A stretch of 64,000 nt of DNA, from the NCBI GenBank assembly GCA_017399175.1, contig JAFQEE010000005.1, positions 1 to 64,000 of the forward strand, read 5' to 3'. Of this stretch, positions 54,065-61,734 are shown piece after piece. Origin of the DNA: Clostridia bacterium. Lineage in GTDB: Bacteria > Bacillota > Clostridia > Oscillospirales > Acutalibacteraceae. The position numbers and the translations under genes are program-made. The stretch's first letter is position 1, and every line of letters begins with the position of its first letter. The notes beneath the pieces are model-generated. The model was not told the DNA's origin. It searched no databases and saw nothing but the letters and a program-made list of their open reading frames with translations.

Positions 54065-55216
54065 TTAAAGAATTACTGATATAAGGAATGTAAATGCTGC
54101 CATAGCCGCAACAAAAGGAGCAATAAGAGGTGCAAGCGGGAGAAGGAGTATGGAGCCTACAACGCCGGCTGCAACCTTAATCCACATTGTGCTTTCAGCT
54201 TCTGATACATTCTGCCAGCTGAAATAAATATCACTGCCGTCCGTATAGAATGAGTCAACGCTCATACCGTCTTTTGAAGTGCTCATTTCAAGTCCGCATT
54301 CTGCAAATCCGTCTGCCACAAGAGCTGCCATTTCTTCATCCTTGAAAGTGATTCTTCCTGTAAGACGAAGCTCGTCAGCAGGCTCTTGCTGTCTGAGGTG
54401 ACCGTTTTTAAAGCCTGTGCACCACCAATAATAATCATAAGGTCTTGTGAATTCACGGTTCCAATTACCTCTAATATCTTCGTGCCAGAGAGTCATTTCC
54501 ATCTGAAGCCAATCCTCTTCATCAGGACAGTCAAACATTGTCCACATATTGACACCCTTATCAGAATGAGGACGGTTATAAATTCCTATTTCACCACCAT
54601 AGAAAACAAGTCCGTACTGGCCTTTCCACATTTGTAACATCCAATCCTTTTCTTCATAGGTGAAGAAAATACGAATGTAGTCATATTCAAGAAGAATATA
54701 CGGTGAAACATAGTCATAAATTCTGCCAAAGCCGAAACCATGTTGCCATGCTTCCTTGTCATTGGTATAATAATAGTCATCGACATAACTATACTGATAA
54801 CTCAACACCTGATTGTTTTCAAGCAAATTCTTCAAAAGAGAGTTGCGTTTTACAACATTTATTGCAAACTCACCCCTAAGCACTTCGCCGTCAACCTCTG
54901 CCTGAGCAAAAATAACAGCCTTACCAACACTAACACCTTTAACTTTACCGTTCGAATCAACTGTTGCGATTTTTTCATCAGATGAACTCCATGTGATTTC
55001 AGGCTGAACATCCACATTTGTTACAGTTGCAGTCATCTGGATAGTCTTTCTTTTAGCAACGGTAAGATGGTCACTCTGCATTACAAGAGCATGACCTTCG
55101 CTGAGAGCTTCATATCCGCTGTCAACTGCAAAAGCATTGATTGGTGAAACCGACACCACAGTTATTACAACAAGAATAAGCGAAATAATTTTAGTTGCAG
55201 TTTTTTTCATTTTCAT
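54065..55216 (-). CDS. Secreted Big2-domain protein with C-terminal hydrophobic segment
   Basis: 383 residues, function unknown. It has a signal peptide (about 1-30, ending INAFA), a bacterial Ig-like group 2 domain (about 45-125, with WSSSDEKIATVDSNGKVKGVSVG) and a central domain of about 200 residues rich in Trp, Tyr and Asp that I do not recognise. A C-terminal pair of hydrophobic helices (about 345-383) could anchor it. ATG 55216 with GGAGGG is chosen over upstream in-frame codons. Probably cell-surface. Confidence 0.78.
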   Translation of the reverse strand: MKMKKTATKIISLILVVITVVSVSPINAFAVDSGYEALSEGHALVMQSDHLTVAKRKTIQMTATVTNVDVQPEITWSSSDEKIATVDSNGKVKGVSVGKAVIFAQAEVDGEVLRGEFAINVVKRNSLLKNLLENNQVLSYQYSYVDDYYYTNDKEAWQHGFGFGRIYDYVSPYILLEYDYIRIFFTYEEKDWMLQMWKGQYGLVFYGGEIGIYNRPHSDKGVNMWTMFDCPDEEDWLQMEMTLWHEDIRGNWNREFTRPYDYYWWCTGFKNGHLRQQEPADELRLTGRITFKDEEMAALVADGFAECGLEMSTSKDGMSVDSFYTDGSDIYFSWQNVSEAESTMWIKVAAGVVGSILLLPLAPLIAPFVAAMAAFTFLISVIL

Positions 55217-55250
55217 AATTACCCTCCTAAAACAATCTATATGTAGCATT

Positions 55251-55279
55251 ATACTATCATTTTAGGAAAAATCTGTCAA
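55251..55279 (-). promoter_or_regulatory. Promoter of the Big2-protein gene
   Basis: Minus strand TTGACA (55274-55279), 17-bp spacer, TAGTAT (55251-55256). Confidence 0.68.
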
Positions 55280-55324
55280 CAAAAGTAATAAACACAATCA
55301 AAATTTTTTGTGAAAAAATGAGGA

Positions 55325-55353
55325 TTGACTATTTCCGCATAAAGATATATAAT
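55325..55353 (+). promoter_or_regulatory. nahK-like promoter
   Basis: TTGACT (55325-55330), 17-bp spacer, TATAAT (55348-55353). Confidence 0.75.
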
Positions 55354-55400
55354 GATTTAACGCATTTTATCCTTGAGAAATTATTTGTGAGGTGCAAAAA

Positions 55401-56510
55401 ATGGCGAAAAAGCCTTTTAATATTGAAGAAATATGCGAAAAATTTTCAATAAACGGTAATTTTACCGGTTACGAAATAATTAATAACGGACACATTAACA
55501 GCACATATAATCTTATTTTCGAAGACAACGGAAAACCAGTGAAATATGTTCTTCAGAAAATCAATACGGTCGTATTTAAAAAACCCGACGAACTTATGAG
55601 CAATATTGTTGCAGTTACAAAACATATTGCAAAAAAATACAAAGAAGCAAAAGCAGATGACGCAGAACGCAGAACATTAACCTTTCTCCCTTGCGTTGAC
55701 GGGAAATATTATTACATAGACAGTGAAAACAACTGTTGGCGTCTTTACATCTTTGTTGACAAAGTTTATACCTGTAACACTATTGACAGCGAAGAAGTTT
55801 TCAACAACGCAGGTGTTGCATTTGGCGAATTTCAGAATATTCTTGCTGATTTTGACGGTTCTTCTCTTTTTGAAACAATTGAGAAATTCCATAACACAGC
55901 ATCCCGTTTTGACGCTCTTAAAAAAGCAATTAAAGAAGACAAGGCCGGTCGTCTTGAGTCTGTAAAAAATGAGGTTGAATTCGCACTGGCACGCGAAAAT
56001 GATACTCATATTCTTGTTGATATGATTGCAGAAGGCAAACTCCCGCTTCGTGTTACTCATAACGATACAAAACTTAACAACATTCTTTTTGATAATATTA
56101 CAAACCAAGGCATTTGCATTATCGACCTTGACACAGTTATGCCGGGACTTTCACTTTACGATTTTGGTGACAGTATCCGTTTTGGTGCAAATACAGCAAC
56201 AGAGGACGAAAAGGACCTTTCAAAGGTAAGTCTTAGTCTTTCTCTTTACGAGGCTTATGTAAAGGGTTATTTAAGCAAAGCGAAAGATGCACTTACAACC
56301 CTTGAAAAAGAACTTTTACCATTCGGTGCAAAAATAATGACATACGAATGCGGTATCCGTTTCCTTACTGACTATCTTGACGGTGACACATACTTTAAGG
56401 TTGCTTATCCTGAACACAACCTTGACCGTTGCCGTACACAATTCGAGCTTGTTGCAGACATGGAACGCAAAATGGAACAGATGCAGGAAATCACAAAAAA
56501 ATATTGTTAA
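55401..56510 (+). CDS. nahK: N-acetylhexosamine 1-kinase (NahK-like), APH fold
   Basis: 369 residues. It is predicted to phosphorylate GlcNAc or GalNAc at C1 with ATP in the cytoplasm. Segments recalling the bifidobacterial NahK are INNGHINSTYNL, VAFGEFQNIL, the catalytic loop LRVTHNDTKLNNILFD, the metal-binding IIDLDTVMPG and FGDSIRFGANTATEDEKDLSKV. I chose ATG 55401 with GAGGTG over GTG 55392. No lacto-N-biose phosphorylase gene is in view, so it may feed salvage of released amino sugars or the surface-polymer locus nearby. Confidence 0.86.
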   Translation: MAKKPFNIEEICEKFSINGNFTGYEIINNGHINSTYNLIFEDNGKPVKYVLQKINTVVFKKPDELMSNIVAVTKHIAKKYKEAKADDAERRTLTFLPCVDGKYYYIDSENNCWRLYIFVDKVYTCNTIDSEEVFNNAGVAFGEFQNILADFDGSSLFETIEKFHNTASRFDALKKAIKEDKAGRLESVKNEVEFALARENDTHILVDMIAEGKLPLRVTHNDTKLNNILFDNITNQGICIIDLDTVMPGLSLYDFGDSIRFGANTATEDEKDLSKVSLSLSLYEAYVKGYLSKAKDALTTLEKELLPFGAKIMTYECGIRFLTDYLDGDTYFKVAYPEHNLDRCRTQFELVADMERKMEQMQEITKKYC

Positions 56511-56525
56511 TAGACAATTTATAAA

Positions 56526-56562
56526 AAATGCTCCTACGATATTCGTGGGAGCATTTGTTTTT
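56526..56562. terminator. Bidirectional terminator between nahK and the convergent glycosyltransferase
   Basis: 14-bp stem AAATGCTCCTACGA (56526-56539) with 56543-56556, T-rich on the plus side and preceded by A6, so it works on both strands. Confidence 0.88.
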
Positions 56563-57610
56563 AACTTAATTTTGCAAATAACTTTGGCAGATATCTTTTT
56601 ACAATATAAATTATTCTTGCAGTTCCAAGACAAAGAAAACTGCTTCTTGTATGAAGAATTTTTGCCAATGTTCCGATATAGCCGTTGCCTTTCATATGCT
56701 TTGAAAGATTCTTATATCTTTCTGTTTTTAAAACCTCTTTAAAAAAGTTCTTTCGTTCTTTGTGCGACATTTTTGAACGCTTATCGCAATTTCTTTCAAG
56801 TGCTGAAAAAAGATATCTTGTATATCTCATAGCTAAAAACTCAAGATTTTTTTCGCTATGCATACCCCAATATCCGAACTGTGAATATAATCTGTCGATT
56901 TTCACCATTATGTCCTGATAATATGTGGGAATAAAGCTTCCCGTCGTACTTCCTGTACGCTTAACATAGTGATACGGTGCAAAGTTTAGAAGATTACAGG
57001 ATTGAGCATTCATAAAGAAATCAATATTGAAAATAATATCTTCATTGAATCTCATTTTAGGAAAAACAGCTTTGGTTTCTTTAAGATAAGAAACATTGTA
57101 CATTTTGTTACAGGGATAACCATATAAGTCCCGTGCTTCAAGTTTGAGGATTTCTTCACGCAAATCCTTTTGATTTCGTATTATCTTTTCATCGCAGGAT
57201 ACCGTTTTTGTGCCTTTTAGCATCCCTTTGTCATTATAATACTCCTCAATCATTCCGAAAATTACCGCTTGTGCAGGATTTTCTTTGACAGATTTTGCAA
57301 GAGTTTCAAGCATATTTTCATCAAAATAGTCATCGCTGTCAAGGAAACAAAGATATTCACCACAAGCAGGAATCATAACTGTATTTCGTGCAACAGCAAC
57401 ACCGGAGTTTTTCTCAAGATGAACAACCTTGATTCTTTTATCCATTTTTGCAAATGCATCACAAATTTTGCCGCTTTCGTCAGGCGAACAGTCATCAACA
57501 AGCAACAGTTCAAAATCAGTAAATGTCTGTGACAACACTGACTGAATGCTTTTCTCAATATATTTTTCCACATTATAAACAGGCATAACAATGCTGATAA
57601 ATGGAGCCAT
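56561..57610 (-). CDS. Family 2 glycosyltransferase
   Basis: 349 residues, GT-A fold. N-terminal domain: ISIVMPVYNVEKYIEKSIQS, LLVDDCSPDESG and the DSDDYF metal motif near 88-94. The C-terminal part is basic with an amphipathic segment. It probably adds a sugar to a surface glycan from a nucleotide sugar; donor and acceptor unknown. ATG 57610 is chosen over the upstream frame start, with GGAGGTG. Own promoter upstream. Confidence 0.9.
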   Translation of the reverse strand: MAPFISIVMPVYNVEKYIEKSIQSVLSQTFTDFELLLVDDCSPDESGKICDAFAKMDKRIKVVHLEKNSGVAVARNTVMIPACGEYLCFLDSDDYFDENMLETLAKSVKENPAQAVIFGMIEEYYNDKGMLKGTKTVSCDEKIIRNQKDLREEILKLEARDLYGYPCNKMYNVSYLKETKAVFPKMRFNEDIIFNIDFFMNAQSCNLLNFAPYHYVKRTGSTTGSFIPTYYQDIMVKIDRLYSQFGYWGMHSEKNLEFLAMRYTRYLFSALERNCDKRSKMSHKERKNFFKEVLKTERYKNLSKHMKGNGYIGTLAKILHTRSSFLCLGTARIIYIVKRYLPKLFAKLS

Positions 57611-57633
57611 AGAAAGCACCTCCGTTTATGATG

Positions 57634-57662
57634 ATTATAGTCTTTGTAGTTGTCATTGTCAA
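57634..57662 (-). promoter_or_regulatory. Consensus promoter of the family 2 glycosyltransferase
   Basis: Minus strand TTGACA (57657-57662), 17-bp spacer, TATAAT (57634-57639): perfect consensus. Confidence 0.88.
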
Positions 57663-57682
57663 ATAAAAGTCGAAAGAATAAT

Positions 57683-57842
57683 AAATCGGAGTTTGTCGGG
57701 ATGACCTAATTTTAGGGATTGCTGACCTCAGCGACCCATTTTCGGTTTCTCTGTACACTTTGGAACGGGTCGCTTTGTAAAGCGACCCTACAAGGTTTCA
57801 TTCCTATTTTAATTTCATATTTTTCACGACAAATTATACTTC
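57683..57842. repeat. TIR-bounded repeat with GGGTCGCTT/AAGCGACCC hairpin
   Basis: Left end AAATCGGAGTTTGTCGGG (57683-57700), right end CACGACAAATTATACTTC (57825-57842). Its right half matches 8640-8720. Confidence 0.82.
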
Positions 57843-57851
57843 CACCGACCA

Positions 57852-57888
57852 TTTCATAATGTGAAACCAACCATTTCATAATGTGAAA
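57852..57888. promoter_or_regulatory. Two tandem 15-bp dyads, possible operator
   Basis: TTTCATAATGTGAAA at 57852-57866 and 57874-57888, each a TTTCA/TGAAA dyad, centres 22 bp apart (two helical turns). They lie about 170-206 bp upstream of the -35 at 58058. Confidence 0.4.
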
Positions 57889-57955
57889 TCAATAAATAAT
57901 AATATAAATAAGAATATAATTATTTATGATAATAGTTCGTTGTTATTTTGCCTTG

Positions 57956-58027
57956 CAAATTGGAGTTTATCGAAGAGTTGTAGTGGTTATGGTACTTTCT
58001 TGGCTCCCCTGCAAATTACACTTTTTG
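57956..58027. repeat. Short TIR-bounded repeat remnant
   Basis: Left end CAAATTGGAGTTTATCG (57956-57972), right end CTGCAAATTACACTTTTT (58009-58026), with little between. Together with 57683-57842 it explains the gene-less 57663-58057. Confidence 0.65.
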
Positions 58028-58057
58028 TTTCATCTGTTTACAATACAGTTACAACTC

Positions 58058-58086
58058 TTGAAAAAATTGTAACATAATGATATAAT
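58058..58086 (+). promoter_or_regulatory. Promoter of the surface-polymer operon
   Basis: TTGAAA (58058-58063), 17-bp spacer, TATAAT (58081-58086). Confidence 0.75.
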
Positions 58087-58128
58087 GAATTATCTATATA
58101 GACTGACTCTACGAAAGTGAGATTTTTT

Positions 58129-58920
58129 ATGAAAAGATTTATAGGCGATGTAAAAAAATTCTGGAATTACACCGTGTATGCGATTCAATCTGATTTAAAA
58201 GCAGAGGTTGCCGGTTCTTTCCTCAGTTGGATGTGGTGGATTCTCGACCCGTTGCTTTATATGCTTGTTTATTCCTTCGTTGCTGTGTTTGTTTTTAACA
58301 GCAGAGAGCCATATTTCCCTGTGTTTGTTTTTATCGGTCTTAATGTGTGGCAATTTTTCAGCAAGGTCGTAAAATCAGGTGTTAAACTTATTCAGGGTAA
58401 GAAAAGCATTGTAACAAAGGTTTATATACCAAAATTTGTTTTTATATTTGACAGAATAGGTGTTTTCGGAATAAAGATGTTTATATCATTTGCACTTACA
58501 GCTGTGTTTATGATTTTCTATCGTGTTCCTGTCACATGGAAAGCATTGTGGGTTATTCCGCTTTTCCTTTTGCTGTTCATCATCACATATGCAGTTACAA
58601 CCATTATCACCCACTTTGGTGTATTTGTTGAAGACTTGCTCAATGTTATTACAGTTGTGCTTCAACTTGGTTTCTATGTTTCAGGTATTTTCTATTCAAT
58701 CGAATCAAGAATCATGCCAAAGAGCGAAATCATTGGAACAATCCTTATAAATTGCAATCCTATTGCACTTATTATGACAGATATGCGAAATGTTCTTCTT
58801 TATAATGGTGAACCGCATTATATTGCTCTTGCAGTATGGGCGGTTGTAGGGATTGTAGTTTCTGCAATCGGCACAAGAATTATTTATAAGCACGAAAACA
58901 GCTATGTTAAGGTTATATAA
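58129..58920 (+). CDS. Polysaccharide ABC-2 exporter permease (TagG/Wzm-like)
   Basis: 263 residues with six predicted transmembrane helices. It forms the channel that flips or exports an undecaprenyl-linked polymer, with the ATPase encoded next. FLSWMWWILDPLLYMLVY and the final NPIALIMTDMRNVLLY region are typical of ABC-2 sugar exporters. ATG 58129 is chosen over GTG 58117. It ends 12 nt before the ATPase start. Confidence 0.92.
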   Translation: MKRFIGDVKKFWNYTVYAIQSDLKAEVAGSFLSWMWWILDPLLYMLVYSFVAVFVFNSREPYFPVFVFIGLNVWQFFSKVVKSGVKLIQGKKSIVTKVYIPKFVFIFDRIGVFGIKMFISFALTAVFMIFYRVPVTWKALWVIPLFLLLFIITYAVTTIITHFGVFVEDLLNVITVVLQLGFYVSGIFYSIESRIMPKSEIIGTILINCNPIALIMTDMRNVLLYNGEPHYIALAVWAVVGIVVSAIGTRIIYKHENSYVKVI

Positions 58921-58932
58921 GGGGTGAGTGAA

Positions 58933-59664
58933 ATGTCAAATGCTGCAATTTCAGTAAAAGATGTAAAAATCAGATACCGTATGCTTAACAAGGTGTCATT
59001 TTTCAGGGCATTGATGTCACCTAACAAATTCACCAAAACCGAATATTTTGAAGCTGTTAAGGGTGTTTCCTTTGAAGTACCAAAAGGTCAGATTTTAGGT
59101 ATCGTCGGTAAAAACGGTAGCGGCAAATCAACTCTTCTTCGTGCTATCGCAGGTATTTTCTCGCCTGACGAAGGCGAAATCGACCTTCACGGTAACTCAA
59201 TCTCACTTCTTTCAATCGGCGTTGGTTTCCAAAATTCACTTACAGGTCGCGAAAACATCTATCTTTCAGGTATGCTTTTGGGATTTTCGCGTGAGTTTAT
59301 TGAAGAAAAGCTTGACGAAATCATTGAATTTTCTGAACTCGGCAAATTCATTGACCGTCCTGTTAAATCATACTCAAGCGGTATGTACTCAAAGCTTGCT
59401 TTTTCAATCACGGCAATTCTTGAAACAGATATTATGCTTATTGACGAGGTTTTATCCGTTGGTGATGCTAAATTCAAGAAAAAGAGTTATGCTAAAATGA
59501 AAGAATTGATTTCAAACGAGGACAGAACCGTTCTTATCGTTTCCCACAGTTCAGAAACAATCAAAAACCTTTGTGATAATGTTCTCTGGATTCACGACGG
59601 TGAAATGAAAATGTACGGAACAACAGAAGAAGTTCTTCCAAAATATGATGAATTTATGAAATAA
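58933..59664 (+). CDS. Polysaccharide ABC exporter ATPase (TagH/Wzt-like)
   Basis: 243 residues. Walker A GKNGSGKST, the signature-region SYSSGMYSKLAF and Walker B IMLIDEVLSVGD, as in TagH and Wzt. No C-terminal carbohydrate-binding extension is seen, so it is the short form. ATG 58933 follows AAGGGGTGAG; GTG 58924 lies in that site. Confidence 0.93.
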   Translation: MSNAAISVKDVKIRYRMLNKVSFFRALMSPNKFTKTEYFEAVKGVSFEVPKGQILGIVGKNGSGKSTLLRAIAGIFSPDEGEIDLHGNSISLLSIGVGFQNSLTGRENIYLSGMLLGFSREFIEEKLDEIIEFSELGKFIDRPVKSYSSGMYSKLAFSITAILETDIMLIDEVLSVGDAKFKKKSYAKMKELISNEDRTVLIVSHSSETIKNLCDNVLWIHDGEMKMYGTTEEVLPKYDEFMK

Positions 59665-59667
59665 GCT

Positions 59668-60678
59668 ATGAATACTCAAAACAATCAACCGATAGATTTT
59701 GTCATTATTTGGGTTGACGGAAATGACCCTGAATGGCGAAAAGAAAAATCAGAATATGACAGTTCAATTGTAACAACAGCCAATAGTGAAGTGCGATTCC
59801 GCGATTGGGATAATCTTCAGTATTGGTTCAGAGCTGTGGAAAAATATGCTCCTTGGGTTAACAAAATTCACTTTGTTACCTGGGGGCATTTGCCAAGTTG
59901 GCTGGATACACGGAATCCTAAACTCAATATCGTCAATCATAAGGATTATATTCCCAAAGAGTATCTTCCAACATTCAGTTCACATACAATCGAACTTAAT
60001 CTTCACAGAATTGAAGGATTAGCAGAGCAATTTGTGTATTTCAATGACGACACATTTTTAAATAGGCCTGTTAAACCTGAAGATTTCTTTAAAGATGGAT
60101 TGCCTTGTGACACAGCAGCAGTTCATTGTATCTATTTTGCTGACGACAGTGCAGGTCATTTTCACGGTTCTGATATTGAAATTATTAACGATAATTTCAA
60201 TAAACGCCTTTGTATGAAACGCGACTGGAAAAAATGGTTTAATATTAAAAACGGATTCAAAAATGTTATCCGTACTGCTCTCCTTTTTCCTTGGCCTTGG
60301 TTTCCGGGAATGTACTGTCAGCACACACCTAACAGCTTTTTAAAATCAACATTTGAAACTGTATGGGACAAGGCTTATGATACACTTCACGAAACTTGTC
60401 AGCACAAATTTCGTAAAAAAAGCGACGTTAATCAATGGGTAATGAAATACTGGCAGTTGGCAGAGGGTAAATTTTCTGTAAGAGATGCTTCTTTTGCACA
60501 GTGCTATCACATTGATAATGAAATGTTCAATTCTCTTTGCAAGGAATTAGACGAAAAAAATCACGCAATGATTTGTATAAACGACACAATCAACACAGAG
60601 AATTTTGAAGAAAAGAAACAAATTGTAATCGAAAAATTTCAAAAGAATTTTCCTGATAAATCATCATTTGAAAAATAA
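59668..60678 (+). CDS. Stealth-family sugar-1-phosphate transferase, copy 1
   Basis: 336 residues. Conserved region 1 IDFVIIWVDGNDPEWR (about 9-24), region 2 PWVNKIHFVTWGH through NLHRIEGLAEQFVYFNDDTF (about 65-130), region 3 NSFLKSTFETVW and the C-terminal WQLAEGKF block match Stealth proteins. These transfer hexose-1-phosphate units to make phosphodiester-linked capsule. The FNDDTF motif is likely catalytic or metal-binding. It starts 3 nt after the ATPase stop with no strong ribosome binding site, so coupled translation is likely. A close paralogue follows. Confidence 0.9.
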   Translation: MNTQNNQPIDFVIIWVDGNDPEWRKEKSEYDSSIVTTANSEVRFRDWDNLQYWFRAVEKYAPWVNKIHFVTWGHLPSWLDTRNPKLNIVNHKDYIPKEYLPTFSSHTIELNLHRIEGLAEQFVYFNDDTFLNRPVKPEDFFKDGLPCDTAAVHCIYFADDSAGHFHGSDIEIINDNFNKRLCMKRDWKKWFNIKNGFKNVIRTALLFPWPWFPGMYCQHTPNSFLKSTFETVWDKAYDTLHETCQHKFRKKSDVNQWVMKYWQLAEGKFSVRDASFAQCYHIDNEMFNSLCKELDEKNHAMICINDTINTENFEEKKQIVIEKFQKNFPDKSSFEK

Positions 60679-60701
60679 TTTTAGTTGAAAAGAGATTTTT
60701 T

Positions 60702-61712
60702 ATGAAGCCTGATATGAATAAACCAATAGATTTTGTTATGATTTGGGTTGACGGAAGTGACCCCGAATGGCGAAAAGAAAAAGCACAATATGACGGAAGC
60801 GTTGTCACAAGTTCCAATAGTGAGGTAAGATATCGTGACTGGGACAATCTTCAGTACTGGTTCAGGTCTGTTGAAAAATATGCTCCTTGGGTTAATAAAA
60901 TTCATTTTGTAACTTGGGGACATTTACCGCCTTGGCTTGACACCACTAATCCTAAACTCAACATTGTCAATCACAAGGACTATATTCCAAAAGAATATCT
61001 TCCTACATTCAGTTCACATACAATTGAACTGAATCTTCACCGAATTGAAGGATTAGCAGAACAATTTGTATATTTCAATGATGATATTTTCCTTAACAAA
61101 CCTGTTAAACCTGAAGATTTCTTTAAAGATGGTCTTCCACTTGATGTTGGCGCAATCAACTGCATTTATTTCGGCAAAGACAGTGCAGGATTTTTCCATG
61201 CTGCCGATTTGGTTATTATCAATTCTCACTTTAAAAAGAAACAAGTGATGAAACGAGATTGGAAAAAGTGGTATCACCCAAAAAACGGCTATATGAATGT
61301 TACTAAGAACATTCTTCTTTATCCTTGGCTATGGTTCCCGGGCTTCTATAATCAACATGTTTCAAACAACTTCTTAAAGTCCACTTTTGAAAAAGTATGG
61401 GCTGAAGAATACGAAACACTTCATGAAACCTGCCTTCACAAATTCCGTAAAAACGGTGATGTTAACCAATGGATTATGAAATACTGGCAGTTGGCAGAGG
61501 GTAACTTCAATGTGCGTCGCGGTGATTTCGCATTCTGTTACCATGTTAAAAACAAGAATTTCAGGCGTCTTTGTGAAGATTTAAAAGAACCACAGCATTC
61601 AATCATCTGCATAAATGACAATGCAAGAACTGACGATTTTGAAGGAAAGAAACAGACAATAGTTGATATTTTCGAGACAAAATTCCCCCACAAATCATCA
61701 TTTGAAAAATAG
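60702..61712 (+). CDS. Stealth-family sugar-1-phosphate transferase, copy 2
   Basis: 336 residues, same length and block order as copy 1, with blocks such as KDYIPKEYLPTFSSHTIELN identical between them and region 1 IDFVMIWVDGSDPEWR. The two diverge mainly in residues about 150-220 and at the C-terminus. It is clearly a tandem duplication. The copies may transfer different sugar phosphates or form a heteromer. 23 nt after copy 1, with AAAAGAGA as the weak site. Confidence 0.9.
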   Translation: MKPDMNKPIDFVMIWVDGSDPEWRKEKAQYDGSVVTSSNSEVRYRDWDNLQYWFRSVEKYAPWVNKIHFVTWGHLPPWLDTTNPKLNIVNHKDYIPKEYLPTFSSHTIELNLHRIEGLAEQFVYFNDDIFLNKPVKPEDFFKDGLPLDVGAINCIYFGKDSAGFFHAADLVIINSHFKKKQVMKRDWKKWYHPKNGYMNVTKNILLYPWLWFPGFYNQHVSNNFLKSTFEKVWAEEYETLHETCLHKFRKNGDVNQWIMKYWQLAEGNFNVRRGDFAFCYHVKNKNFRRLCEDLKEPQHSIICINDNARTDDFEGKKQTIVDIFETKFPHKSSFEK

Positions 61713-61734
61713 TTGTTTAAAAGGAAAGATAGAT

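Noticed and set aside
60565..60585. Partial match to the shared operator (CGCAATGATTTGT)
   Set aside because: It lies inside the first Stealth coding sequence, lacks the second half of the dyad, and has no promoter next to it.
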